The notes under the pieces: model-generated
Told to the model about the DNA's origin: nothing
Seen by the model: the letters and a program-made list of their open reading frames with translations, nothing else
Databases searched by the model: none
Program-made: the position numbers and the translations under genes
Source of the DNA: Anaerolineae bacterium
GTDB lineage: Bacteria; Chloroflexota; Anaerolineae; CG2-30-64-16
DNA: 45,077 nucleotides
Assembly: GCA_026645775.1 (NCBI GenBank)
Contig: JAPKMS010000061.1
Span: forward strand, 1-45,077
Reading direction: 5' to 3'
In this document: in pieces, positions 1-7,320 of the stretch
Layout of the letters: the number at the start of each line of letters is the position of its first letter
Position numbering within the stretch: position 1 is the first letter of the stretch

Positions 1-127
1 ACCCCCAGGCAGGCTAACAGCTCGCGCGCCAGCTCGGCCTTATGCTCGGCGTCGCGGCGGCTCCAGGTGCGGCTCTTCTCCTCGATGAAGTGGCCCAAGT
101 CAGGCTGGCCGATGCGATCCAGGTTCA
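1..127 (-). pseudogene. Fragment of a CYTH-like domain, partial copy of the end of the 885-2864 gene
   Basis: Read on the minus strand from about 127 to the window edge, an open frame of about 42 codons closely matches the C-terminal part of the amidohydrolase-CYTH protein encoded at 885-2864. Shared words include EKSRTWSRRDAEHK (EAKSRTWSRRDAEHK in the intact gene) and AELARELLA. The DNA aligns without gaps to 940-1066 with scattered substitutions. Homology stops abruptly near 127, where toxin-gene sequence begins, so no start codon or upstream domain is attached. The piece continues past the left edge. It may be a truncated paralogue or one arm of a duplication that brackets the toxin module; the window cannot decide. 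Confidence 0.7.
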
Positions 128-492
128 GAGTCGCTGCTGATCTTAACCGCAACGAAACGCATGAACTCACGAAAACCGGTCAGCAGATCGGTCGAGAAGG
201 GCGTTGAGATTACCTCATCCTGTGAGCCATCATGGAAATGGTAAGGGTAGCTGACGATGTCGCGCCAGGCCGTGTTGGGGAAGTTGTCGTAGCGATAGAA
301 CGTTCCATCCAGATGCCGGCGTTCCCAGTGGAAGCCGAAGCGCTCGTGCAGGCGACGGGAAAGCCAGAGGTCCACGTAGCTACTATCGCCGAGGAACAGG
401 CGGAGTTTCTCGCCGAGAGGTTGGCTGTCCGCCACCAGGCTGCCGAACTCGATCTCGGCAATACGGCGGAAATCTTCAAGCGTAACCGTCAT
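100..492 (-). CDS. TumE/DUF6516-family toxin-like protein
   Basis: The 130-residue protein resembles the TumE (former DUF6516) toxin family of small two-gene toxin-antitoxin modules. The recognisable part is the centre: HWERRHLDGTFYRYDN, followed by an aromatic and histidine-rich SYPYHFHDGS stretch, then a C-terminal helix ending near FVAVKI. The start ATG overlaps the stop of the upstream partner as ATGA (489-492), which indicates translational coupling. The last ten or so residues are read out of frame through the duplicated CYTH fragment, so the natural end of the protein may have been altered by that junction. The molecular target is not visible from sequence. The family call rests on motif memory, not on a search. 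Confidence 0.7.
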   Translation of the reverse strand: MTVTLEDFRRIAEIEFGSLVADSQPLGEKLRLFLGDSSYVDLWLSRRLHERFGFHWERRHLDGTFYRYDNFPNTAWRDIVSYPYHFHDGSQDEVISTPFSTDLLTGFREFMRFVAVKISSDSEPGSHRPA

Positions 493-761
493 AGTTGGCT
501 CAACAGCTCGCGCAACGACTCCCGTTCGCCTTCCAGGTAATCAAAGCGGAAGTAGTCTTCGAAGGCCTCCGGCTCATGGAATCGACCGGCCTGAACAGCC
601 GCGTCGAGATCAAACACCGTTCGTACGCCGTACCGCTCGGCTAGCAAGAACAGCTCACTCTCCGTAAGGCGCAGCTTGCGTTCTAGATAGACACGCAAGC
701 TATCGCGTTCGAGCTGCTCAGGCGTGGTATTGAGCCGTGTGGCAACCTGGTCAAGCAACAT
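489..761 (-). CDS. Putative antitoxin partner of the TumE-like toxin
   Basis: This is a 90-residue, acidic, helix-rich protein without an obvious DNA-binding motif. Similar small proteins are typically encoded just upstream of DUF6516 proteins. Its N-terminal half (MLLDQVATRLNTTPEQLERD) looks like a short helical dimerisation unit. The C-terminal half contains YGVRTVFDLDAAVQAG and FEDYFRFDYLEGER, which I recall as common in this partner family. The start at 761 is chosen because AGAGGGA stands a few bases upstream; the longer frame to 872 crosses a promoter-like region. It ends in an ATGA overlap with the toxin gene. An antitoxin role is inferred from gene order and coupling only. Confidence 0.65.
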   Translation of the reverse strand: MLLDQVATRLNTTPEQLERDSLRVYLERKLRLTESELFLLAERYGVRTVFDLDAAVQAGRFHEPEAFEDYFRFDYLEGERESLRELLSQL

Positions 762-843
762 CTGAGTCCCTCTCGGAGCTGCGCGGCCCTTCATGAAATC
801 GTAGCTCCCGCCGCGCGGCGAGAAATGTGATGGCGACAGCGCC

Positions 844-872
844 AGTATACTGCAAGGAGCATGATCTCGCAA
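844..872 (-). promoter_or_regulatory. Sigma70-type promoter of the TumE-like module with a palindrome at the -10
   Basis: On the minus strand TTGCGA (867-872) and TATACT (844-849) are 17 bases apart. The -10 lies inside the perfect 10-bp palindrome CAGTATACTG (843-852), a plausible operator for autoregulation. The leader before the chosen start at 761 would be about 75 bases. Confidence 0.5.
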
Positions 873-884
873 TACGTACGGCGC

Positions 885-2864
885 TCATTCCCCACCCGCG
901 ATCTGCACGTAATCCTCCGTCACCGTATTCTCGGTCGCCACCCCCAGGCTCGCCAGCAGCTCGCGCGCCAGCTCGGCCTTGTGCTCCGCGTCGCGGCGGC
1001 TCCAGGTGCGGCTCTTGGCCTCGATAAAGTAGCCCAGATCCGGTTGCTCGATCCGGTCGAGGTTGACGTAAAACTCGGTGCCGCGGAAGAGCACGCGCCA
1101 GCGCCGGCGATCCTTCTGGATGAACACCTCGCGGGCCGGCTTGAAATATTCGCGATAGAAGCGCAGGCTGTGCGTGGCCGGCGCCAGGAAGCGGCTGCGC
1201 GACAGCAGCACGTCGCTCTCGAAGCGCCCCTCGCGCGCCGGGCCCAGCAGCGTCAGACGGGAGCGCACGTTGCTGACCTTGCCCTCGGCGTCAATGAATT
1301 CGTCCTCGCGGTAGCGCAACTGCCCCTGGGCCGGATCGGCAAAGGCGAAGTAGGTATCGTATTCTCGGTAGTGACGCTCGTGCAGGATCTCCAGGTCGGG
1401 CATGGCCAGAGCAGCCAGCGCTGGGGCGGGATCGGCCAGGCGGGCCTTGGCCTGCACCTCGAAGCTCTCCCCCTCCTGCGCGCCGCCGATCGCGACCAGT
1501 TTTGAGAGCACCGACTGCTCGCGCTCGATGAGGAACGCGTCGATGCGCCGGGCATACTCCTTGGCCTGGGTCAGTAGATCCGCTTCGTTTAGGGTTTTTA
1601 ACTGCCGGTCTGTCATGACCCACCGGCCGTTCACCATGACATCGGTGACGTCGCCCGCGTGGCTGGCGTACACCAACTGCGCGTAAATACCCTCCGGCTC
1701 GCGGCGGAAACGGGGCGTGTTGTGGAGCGCGGCAATGTCCACCAGGATCAGGTCGGCGCGCTTGCCCGGCTCCAGCGAGCCGATCAACGCCTCCATGTGC
1801 AGCGCCCGCGCGCCCAGCCGGGTAGCCATCGCCACGGCCTGCGCCGCGGGCAGGACGGTGGGGTCGTTGTTGGCGCTCTTTGCCACCAGCGCTGCCAACC
1901 GCATCTCCTCAAACATGTCCAGGTCGTTGTTGGAGGCCGCGCCGTCGGTGCCGATGCCCACGGCCAGCCCGGCCTTGAGCATATCGCGCACCGGCGCGAA
2001 ACCCGAAGCGAGCTTGAGGTTCGAGGACGGGTTGTGGCTGACTCCGGCGTTGTAATGTCGCAGCGTCTGGATCTCGCGGCCATCCACGTGGACGCAGTGT
2101 GCGGCCACCACCTTGGCGCCGAAGATACCGTGCTGCTCGACGTGCGGGATCACCGTCATACCGTTTTCGGCCTGGCAGTTGGTCACTTCCAGGGCGGTTT
2201 CGGCCAGGTGAATCTGCATGGGCACGTCAAACTCGACCGCCAGCGCAGTGCAGGCCCGCAGGACCTCCGGGGGGCAGGTGTAGGGCGCGTGCGGCGCGAC
2301 CGAAGGCATGATCAGCGGGTGGCCCCGCCACGCCCGCAGGAACGCACGCGCCAGCTCTACCGACTCCTCATACGATGCGGCGTCCGGCGCGGGGAACTTC
2401 ATCACGGTCTGGCCCAACACCCCGCGCAGCCCCGCGTCGGCTGTGGCCTGCGCCACGCTGTCCTCGAAGTAGTACATGTCGGCAAAACACGTTGTGCCGG
2501 AGCGGATCATCTCGGCGCAGGCGAGTTGGGTGCCCAGCCGCACGAACTCCGGCGAGACGAACGACCGCTCGACCGGCATCATGTAGCCGAGCAGCCAGAC
2601 GTCCAGGCGCAGGTCGTCGGCCAGGCCGCGCAGCAGCACCATCGCCGCGTGGCCGTGCGCGTTTACCAGCCCGGGCATCAGCACCTTGCCACCGCAGTCG
2701 ATAACCTGGGCGGCCGGGAATTGGCCGCGCAGGTCGCTCTCGGGGCCGACCGCGACAATGCGATCGTCTTGCACGGCGACTGCGCCGGGCTCGTATTGGG
2801 TCAGGGCCTCGTCCATGGTCAGGACGATGGCGTTGGTCAGGAGAAGCATAGCGTTGTCTGACAT
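885..2864 (-). CDS. Amidohydrolase (MtaD/SAH-deaminase-like) fused to a CYTH-like domain
   Basis: The protein has 659 residues. Residues 1 to about 440 are a metal-dependent amidohydrolase of the 5-methylthioadenosine/S-adenosylhomocysteine deaminase type. It shows the metal-binding HGH (H70, H72) in GLVNAHGHAAM, IHLAET near 219, AAHCVH near 254, SHNPSSNLKLASG and GIGTDGAASNN near 304. Such enzymes are usually about 430 to 450 residues long. The remaining 190 residues resemble a CYTH (adenylate cyclase IV/thiamine triphosphatase) barrel: FEVQAKARL near 468 in place of the usual ExExK, then YDTYF, LRYRED, RRRWRVLF and GYFIEAKS. The substrate of either half is unknown. A -35/-10 pair lies upstream, with GAGG before the ATG. 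The CYTH end is partly duplicated at 1-127. Confidence 0.85.
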   Translation of the reverse strand: MSDNAMLLLTNAIVLTMDEALTQYEPGAVAVQDDRIVAVGPESDLRGQFPAAQVIDCGGKVLMPGLVNAHGHAAMVLLRGLADDLRLDVWLLGYMMPVERSFVSPEFVRLGTQLACAEMIRSGTTCFADMYYFEDSVAQATADAGLRGVLGQTVMKFPAPDAASYEESVELARAFLRAWRGHPLIMPSVAPHAPYTCPPEVLRACTALAVEFDVPMQIHLAETALEVTNCQAENGMTVIPHVEQHGIFGAKVVAAHCVHVDGREIQTLRHYNAGVSHNPSSNLKLASGFAPVRDMLKAGLAVGIGTDGAASNNDLDMFEEMRLAALVAKSANNDPTVLPAAQAVAMATRLGARALHMEALIGSLEPGKRADLILVDIAALHNTPRFRREPEGIYAQLVYASHAGDVTDVMVNGRWVMTDRQLKTLNEADLLTQAKEYARRIDAFLIEREQSVLSKLVAIGGAQEGESFEVQAKARLADPAPALAALAMPDLEILHERHYREYDTYFAFADPAQGQLRYREDEFIDAEGKVSNVRSRLTLLGPAREGRFESDVLLSRSRFLAPATHSLRFYREYFKPAREVFIQKDRRRWRVLFRGTEFYVNLDRIEQPDLGYFIEAKSRTWSRRDAEHKAELARELLASLGVATENTVTEDYVQIAGGE

Positions 2865-2918
2865 AGCGAGATCCTCAGGCCTCCTCGCAGCGAATCCAGT
2901 TTAACAGTGCGTGCCGCA

Positions 2919-2946
2919 ATTATGCACGTATCTGCTGCTGTGTCAA
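2919..2946 (-). promoter_or_regulatory. Promoter of the amidohydrolase-CYTH gene
   Basis: The minus strand carries a perfect TTGACA (2941-2946) and CATAAT (2919-2924) separated by 16 bases, about 55 bases upstream of the start codon at 2864. It is divergent from the higBA promoter at 2978-3006. Confidence 0.6.
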
Positions 2947-2977
2947 GCCAAATTTTGCTCACTGTTGTTCGATTGCT

Positions 2978-3006
2978 TTGACAAGTGTCACGTAACGCGT
3001 TACAAT
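2978..3006 (+). promoter_or_regulatory. higBA promoter with overlapping operator palindrome
   Basis: TTGACA (2978-2983) and TACAAT (3001-3006) are separated by exactly 17 bases. The perfect 12-bp palindrome GTAACGCGTTAC (2992-3003) spans the spacer and the start of the -10, so a bound HigA-type repressor would block RNA polymerase. The expected transcription start, about seven bases after the -10, falls on the A of the higB start codon at 3013, and no Shine-Dalgarno is seen, so the toxin mRNA is probably leaderless. Confidence 0.65.
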
Positions 3007-3012
3007 GAACTT

Positions 3013-3294
3013 ATGATTAAGACGTTTGCCGATAGAGAAACCCAGCGATTTTTCGCCACGGGCACATCCAAACGCTTACCACCCGACCTGGCGAAACGGG
3101 CGTTACGCAGGCTGGAATACGTTGATCTGGCAAGCGACCTGAACGATCTCAAAGTGCCGCCGAGCAATCACCTACATGCTTTGAAGGGCGATCGCGAAGG
3201 ACAGTTCTCGATCTCGGTTAACGACCAATGGCGCGTTTGCTTTCGCTTCGTGAACGGCGATGCGTATGATGTTGAGATCACGGATTATCATTAA
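3013..3294 (+). CDS. higB: HigB-type toxin (RelE/ParE superfamily)
   Basis: The 93-residue protein belongs to the plasmid-maintenance killer (HigB) family, ribosome-dependent mRNA interferases. It opens with MIKTFADRETQRFF and has the family's central LNDLKVPPSNHLHALKGDR and the C-terminal strands SISVNDQWRVCFRF and VEITDYH. The length is typical. The start at 3013 is preferred over the longer frame from 2911, because that frame runs through a near-consensus promoter and its extra residues do not fit the family. The antitoxin gene follows after 10 bases, in the toxin-first order usual for HigBA. Confidence 0.88.
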   Translation: MIKTFADRETQRFFATGTSKRLPPDLAKRALRRLEYVDLASDLNDLKVPPSNHLHALKGDREGQFSISVNDQWRVCFRFVNGDAYDVEITDYH

Positions 3295-3304
3295 GGAGCA
3301 GGCT

Positions 3305-3622
3305 ATGGAAATTATGAATACGGAGCCGCGCCAGATTCCTCCAACACATCCTGGAGAGATGTTGCGCGAGGATTTTATGCCTGACTACGGCCTGACTGCT
3401 GCTGCATTAGCGACAGCTCTCGGTGTTTCGCGCCAGACGATCCATGAGTTGCTAAGAGAAGAGCGAGCGATCACATCACTGATGGCTTTGCGTTTGTCTC
3501 GCTTGTTCGGCAATTCGCCTGCGTTTTGGCTGAGAGCGCAACAGGCTAGAGATCTCTGGGAGGTCGAGCGGAAACACCGCAATGAATTGGTACGCATCCA
3601 GCCGCTTCCGATCGCGGCATGA
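3305..3622 (+). CDS. higA: HigA-type antitoxin, XRE-family HTH protein
   Basis: The 105-residue protein has the HigA signature IPPTHPGEMLREDFMPDYGLT followed by a helix-turn-helix: AAALATALGVSRQTIHELLREERAI. The C-terminal FGNSPAFWLRAQQARDLWEVER is also typical. It should neutralise HigB and repress the shared promoter, probably at the palindrome 2992-3003. The start at 3305 is chosen because AAGGAG at the end of higB lies just upstream. The gene ends with UGA and is followed by a strong hairpin. Confidence 0.9.
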   Translation: MEIMNTEPRQIPPTHPGEMLREDFMPDYGLTAAALATALGVSRQTIHELLREERAITSLMALRLSRLFGNSPAFWLRAQQARDLWEVERKHRNELVRIQPLPIAA

Positions 3623-3643
3623 CAGACTGACGGCTTTTAGATA

Positions 3644-3678
3644 ACAAAATGGGCCTGCTGAATGCAGGCCCATTTTGT
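3644..3678. terminator. Bidirectional terminator between higA and nuoN
   Basis: A perfect 15-bp stem (3644-3658 with 3664-3678) has a 5-base loop TGAAT. Its outer end is A/T rich, giving TTTTGT on both strands, so it can end transcription of both converging genes. Confidence 0.85.
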
Positions 3679-3695
3679 CTAATTAATTCCCGGTT

Positions 3696-5147
3696 TTATC
3701 GCAGCGCCAGCGTGCTCACCGCCTGGATGATGCTTTGCATCCACGGGAACTGCCAGATGCCCAGCAGCAGGGTCGCCAGGGCCGCGATGGCGATCGTCGC
3801 CATGACGGGCCAGCCCGGTTTCGGCGCTTCGGCTGCATCCGCGGCCGGCTCAGACATGAACATCGCAACCGTCACGCGCAGATAGTAGTATGCGCCGATG
3901 GCGCTGTTGATCACGCCGACGATCGCCAGCCAGGCCAGCCCGGCCTCCACCGCACCGCTGAAGACGTACAGCTTCGCGAAGAAGCCGGCGAGCGGCGGGA
4001 TGCCAGCCAGCGAGAACATGAAGAGCGCCATCAACACGGCGAGCACCGGTTGACGGGCCGCCAGCCCGTGCAGCCGCTCGACCGAGACGTCGTTTTCTTC
4101 TCGGCGCTGCACAGCCAACAGCACGGCGAACGCGCCCAGGTTCATAAAGGTGTATGCCAGCAGGTAGTAGAGCGCGCCCTCGGCGCCCCGCGGGTTGCCC
4201 GCGGCCAGACCGGTCACGATGTAGCCGGCGTGTGCGATGCTGGAATAGGCCAGCATGCGTTTGAGGCTGGTCTGGCGCAGGGCTGCCAGGTTGCCCAGCG
4301 TCATGGTCAGCACCGCGAGGCCCGCCAAGGCCAGCAGCCAGGGCCGGTCATGGCTGCCCAGCGCGGCCAGCACCCGGATCAGCGCGGCGAAGGACGCCGT
4401 TTTGGTGCCCACTGACATGAACGCGGTCACCGGCGTCGGCGCGCCCTGGTAGACGTCGGGCGTCCACATGTGGAACGGCACCAGCGCTACCTTGAAGCCA
4501 AGCCCAACGAGCAGCAGGCCCACGCCCAGCGGCAGCAGGGGTGCGAACGGCAGTGAGACAGACAGCGGCGCAATGCCCTGGGCAATCGCCGCGAGGTTGG
4601 TCGTGCCGGTCGCGCCGTAGATCAACGCGATGCCATAGAGCAGGAAGCCGCTGGCGAACGCGCCCAGCAGGAAATACTTCAGCGCCGCCTCACTCGACCG
4701 GGCATCCCGTCGGTTGAAGCCGGAGAGGACGTAAAGCGCCAACGAGAGGATTTCGATTGCGACGAAGATCGTCATGAAGTCGCTGGCGATCGTCAACGCG
4801 GTCATGCCGGCTGTCGCCAGCAGGATCAGCGCGTAGTACGCGCCGGCGTGCCGGGTGAAGTCCGCTACGCGCTCTACCGATAGCAGCAGCGCCAGGGCAG
4901 CCGCTATCAATACCGCCGCGGTGGTAAACAGCCCCAGGCCATCGGCCAGCGCCATGTTCTGGAACGCGGGCGAGGCCGGGCGGTAGGTGAAGACCGTCGC
5001 CAAGGCGCCCAAGGCCGCGACCAGGCTGATCCACCCCAGGATGCGCTTTTGCACGATCACAAGGTCGGCGATCAGGATGACCAACGCGGCCACCACCAGA
5101 ACGATCTGGGGCGAGATAACGGGAAGGTTGAGAGTTGGGAAAGTCAT
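3696..5147 (-). CDS. nuoN: NADH-quinone oxidoreductase subunit N (operon 1)
   Basis: NuoN is one of the three antiporter-like proton-pumping subunits of the complex I membrane arm. The 483-residue protein is hydrophobic throughout, about 14 membrane segments. It shows family words LALYVLSGFNRRDARSSEAALKYF cut here to LSGFNRRDARSSEAALKYF, FHMWTPDVYQGAPTPVTAFM, LKRMLAYSSIAHAGY and LAGIPPLAGFFAKLYVF. It is the last gene of the minus-strand nuo operon. A 108-base gap with an inverted repeat separates it from nuoM, and it ends at the bidirectional terminator 3644-3678. A second NuoN of 497 residues is encoded at 27101-28594. Confidence 0.95.
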   Translation of the reverse strand: MTFPTLNLPVISPQIVLVVAALVILIADLVIVQKRILGWISLVAALGALATVFTYRPASPAFQNMALADGLGLFTTAAVLIAAALALLLSVERVADFTRHAGAYYALILLATAGMTALTIASDFMTIFVAIEILSLALYVLSGFNRRDARSSEAALKYFLLGAFASGFLLYGIALIYGATGTTNLAAIAQGIAPLSVSLPFAPLLPLGVGLLLVGLGFKVALVPFHMWTPDVYQGAPTPVTAFMSVGTKTASFAALIRVLAALGSHDRPWLLALAGLAVLTMTLGNLAALRQTSLKRMLAYSSIAHAGYIVTGLAAGNPRGAEGALYYLLAYTFMNLGAFAVLLAVQRREENDVSVERLHGLAARQPVLAVLMALFMFSLAGIPPLAGFFAKLYVFSGAVEAGLAWLAIVGVINSAIGAYYYLRVTVAMFMSEPAADAAEAPKPGWPVMATIAIAALATLLLGIWQFPWMQSIIQAVSTLALR

Positions 5148-5177
5148 ATGCGTTTTGCTCTCATGGGTGTGACGAGC

Positions 5178-5254
5178 GATTGGGGACCAGAGACTCGGGA
5201 TTAGGGACTAGGAATGAGGGCTATCGGTTCCTGCCCCCTGGTCCCTGATCCCCG
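5178..5254. repeat. Imperfect inverted repeat in the nuoM-nuoN gap
   Basis: The left part repeats a GGGGACCAG / GGGATTAGGGACTAGG word set; the right part carries its complement, CCCCCTGGTCCCTGATCCCC. The clearest arms are GGACCAG (5184-5190) and CTGGTCC (5238-5244). It belongs to the word-repeat class found in most gaps of this window. Confidence 0.6.
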
Positions 5255-5255
5255 G

Positions 5256-6755
5256 TCACTTATCCACCACGATACTCACTGCCGGATTTTGCCGATTCAG
5301 CGCGTCTACCACCGCTTGCGCGGATGGGTTGATCTTGTCGAAGAACAGATTCGGGAACAGGCCGATGACGAAGAACAGGATCACCAGCGGCGCCAGGGTC
5401 AGTACCTCGCGCACCTTGAGATCCGGGATTGCGGCATTTTCGGGCTTGGTCAGCGGTCCGTGCAGCATCTCGCGCACGGCGCGGAGCAGGTACCAGGCGG
5501 CCAGGATGATGCCGAAGGTGCCGAAGACGGCGAACACCTTGTTGGCCTGGAAAGCCGCCAGCAGGATGTTGAACTCGCCCACGAAGCCGTTCAGCCCCGG
5601 CAGCCCTGCCGACGACATCGCCACGATCAGGAATAGGAATCCGTAGATCGGTATCTGCTTCCAAAGGCCGCCGAAATCGGCCAGGAGCCGGGTGTGCCGC
5701 CGGTTGTAGAGCATGCCGACCATCAAGAACAAGGCGCCCGTACTCAGGCCGTGGTTGATCATCTGCAAGGTCGCACCGGCGATCCCCTGTGCGCTCAGGG
5801 CGAAGACGCCCAGCATCACGAAGCCCAGGTGGGCCACCGACGAATACGCGACCAACGACTTGAGATCCTTCTGAGCCAACGCCACCAGCGCGCCATAGAT
5901 GATGCCGATCAGCGCGAGCGTCGCGATCCACGGCACCAGCGTCTTGCTGGCCTGCGGGAAGAGCGGCAGGCAGAAACGCACGAAGCCATAGGTGCCCATC
6001 TTCAGCAGTACGCCGGCCAGGATCACCGAGCCGCCGGTGGGCGCCTCGACGTGGGCATCGGGCAGCCAGGTGTGGAACGGGAAGAGCGGCACCTTGATGG
6101 CGAATGCCAGGCCGAACGCCAGGAAGAGCCACAACTGCAGATTGGGCGCCAGGTTCAGCTTTTGCAGCGCCAGCAGGTCAAACGTGCCGCCCTGGAAGTA
6201 AAGTACGATGATGCCGACCAGCATCAGCGCGGAGCCGGTCAGGGTGTAAAGGAAGAACTTGAGCGCCGCGTAGATCCGCCGCGGGCCGCCCCAGACGCCG
6301 ATCAAGAAATACATCGGGATCAGCGTCAGCTCCCAGAACACGTAGAACAGCACCAGATCCAGCGCCAGGAAGACGCCGATCATGCCGCCTTCGAGCAACA
6401 GCATGAGGAACAGGTAAGATTTCAGCCGTTTCTCAATGCCTTCCCAGGAGAAGAGCAGCACCAGCACGGTCAGCAGAGTGGTGAGCAGCACCAGCAACAG
6501 GCTGAGCCCGTCGACGCCCAGGAAATACTGGATCTTGAACTGCGGCACCCAGTCGAAGCGTTCAACGAACTGCATGCCCGCCTCGCCGGCCCGCCACCAG
6601 ACCCACAGCAGGCAGGAGATGGCGAACGTCACCAGGCTGACCAGCAGTGCCCACCATTTCTGGAGCTTAGCGCCCGGCAGGAGCAGCAGCACCAGGGCCC
6701 CGGCGATGGGAAGGAAGGTGATGATTGAAAGTAATGGAATGTTTAGCGGATTCAT
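5256..6755 (-). CDS. nuoM: NADH-quinone oxidoreductase subunit M (operon 1)
   Basis: NuoM is an antiporter-like subunit of the complex I membrane arm. The 499-residue, 13-14-helix protein has VDGLSLLLVLLTTLL, FYVFWELTLIPMYFLIG, PLFPFHTWLPDAHVEAPT, LKSLVAYSSVAHLGFV and LPGLNGFVGEF, all standard for the family. In most nuo operons nuoM directly follows nuoL, but here 1.27 kb of small toxin-antitoxin-like genes intervene. No clear Shine-Dalgarno is seen before its ATG. It may be read through from nuoL or from an unrecognised promoter inside the cassette. Confidence 0.95.
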   Translation of the reverse strand: MNPLNIPLLSIITFLPIAGALVLLLLPGAKLQKWWALLVSLVTFAISCLLWVWWRAGEAGMQFVERFDWVPQFKIQYFLGVDGLSLLLVLLTTLLTVLVLLFSWEGIEKRLKSYLFLMLLLEGGMIGVFLALDLVLFYVFWELTLIPMYFLIGVWGGPRRIYAALKFFLYTLTGSALMLVGIIVLYFQGGTFDLLALQKLNLAPNLQLWLFLAFGLAFAIKVPLFPFHTWLPDAHVEAPTGGSVILAGVLLKMGTYGFVRFCLPLFPQASKTLVPWIATLALIGIIYGALVALAQKDLKSLVAYSSVAHLGFVMLGVFALSAQGIAGATLQMINHGLSTGALFLMVGMLYNRRHTRLLADFGGLWKQIPIYGFLFLIVAMSSAGLPGLNGFVGEFNILLAAFQANKVFAVFGTFGIILAAWYLLRAVREMLHGPLTKPENAAIPDLKVREVLTLAPLVILFFVIGLFPNLFFDKINPSAQAVVDALNRQNPAVSIVVDK

Positions 6756-6837
6756 GAAAGATTACCGATCCTACAAGCTGATTGCGAAAGCTCGCCCTAA
6801 CGCTGTGATGAGCTAAGCATCTTTCCGAATAGATAAC

Positions 6838-7113
6838 TCACCGCGAAGATGGCAAGGCTACCTGGCGCTTCAGAACTGCACTGGTAACGCCCTCAACTGT
6901 CACCAATTCCCATCCGTCTCGCCCCAAGAGTGCCAGTCACCTACCAAGAACGAGGCGCCAATTTTCGTTTGTGACCTTCGGGCGCGGATCAAGAGAGATC
7001 TCTTCAGCTCTATGGTTTCCATCAGCCGAGTAGTAATAGACTCTCAGGCCGAGCTGACTACTAGTCAGCCCGACGGAAGTCACCACGGCCCTACAGTATT
7101 CCCAGGTCTCCAT
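6838..7113 (-). pseudogene. DUF4177-like small gene interrupted by an in-frame UGA
   Basis: Starting at 7113, behind a strong GGAGGGGG ribosome site, 58 codons open with METWEYCRAVV and run to a UGA at 6937-6939. The same frame then continues for 32 more codons to a second UGA at 6838-6840, encoding LALLGRDGWELVTVEG and AVLKRQ. An N-terminal WEY and a C-terminal GxxGWELV...LKR are the hallmarks of DUF4177-like proteins, so the two halves look like one 91-codon gene with a nonsense mutation (or a read-through site). The function of the family is unknown. It is the last gene of the cassette between nuoL and nuoM. Too short to stand out in an ordinary ORF scan. Confidence 0.6.
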
Positions 7114-7191
7114 TTTGACCCCCTCCGGCCCGGTCGTCCCACGCTCTCACATGGCCTCGCGGGCCATATCTAGGCGTAAACGAGCACCGGC

Positions 7192-7320
7192 TCAGACGTG
7201 CTCTTCCACGTGAGTCTGATCCCAGTAGTCGGCCAGGCTATGCGTGTCCCAGAACTCGCCGATTTGCCTGACTGAATGCGCTCGCGAAATGCTGGTTTCG
7301 TCTGCGGTTTTGCTTCTCAT
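7192..7320 (-). pseudogene. 42-residue stub resembling the N-terminus of CopG-type antitoxins
   Basis: The start ATG (7320-7318) overlaps the DUF2283 stop as ATGA (7317-7320). The short product contains RQIGEFWDTHSLADYWDQT, the characteristic N-terminal motif of the CopG-type antitoxins of type II modules, but stops after 42 residues. The usual DNA-binding strand and helices are missing, and the following codons are not convincing. It is therefore either a decayed antitoxin or an expressed peptide that keeps only the toxin-facing segment. The tight overlap suggests it is, or recently was, translated. Confidence 0.5.

Noticed and set aside
1659-2861. Long plus-strand open frame opposite the amidohydrolase gene
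   Set aside because: It is the codon-complement shadow of a GC-rich gene: rich in His, Gln and Arg, no ribosome site and no family motif. The same holds for the long frames opposite nuoM (5694-6728), nuoL (8595-9806), nuoEF/nuoG (14886-16142), nuoCD (17451-19109) and nuoH2/nuoJ2 (20799-22607).
6937-6939. UGA recoded as an amino acid
   Set aside because: UGA ends several genes in the window, such as higA, tsaB, nuoCD and nuoB, and no selenocysteine-type hairpin was seen. A nonsense mutation is simpler.
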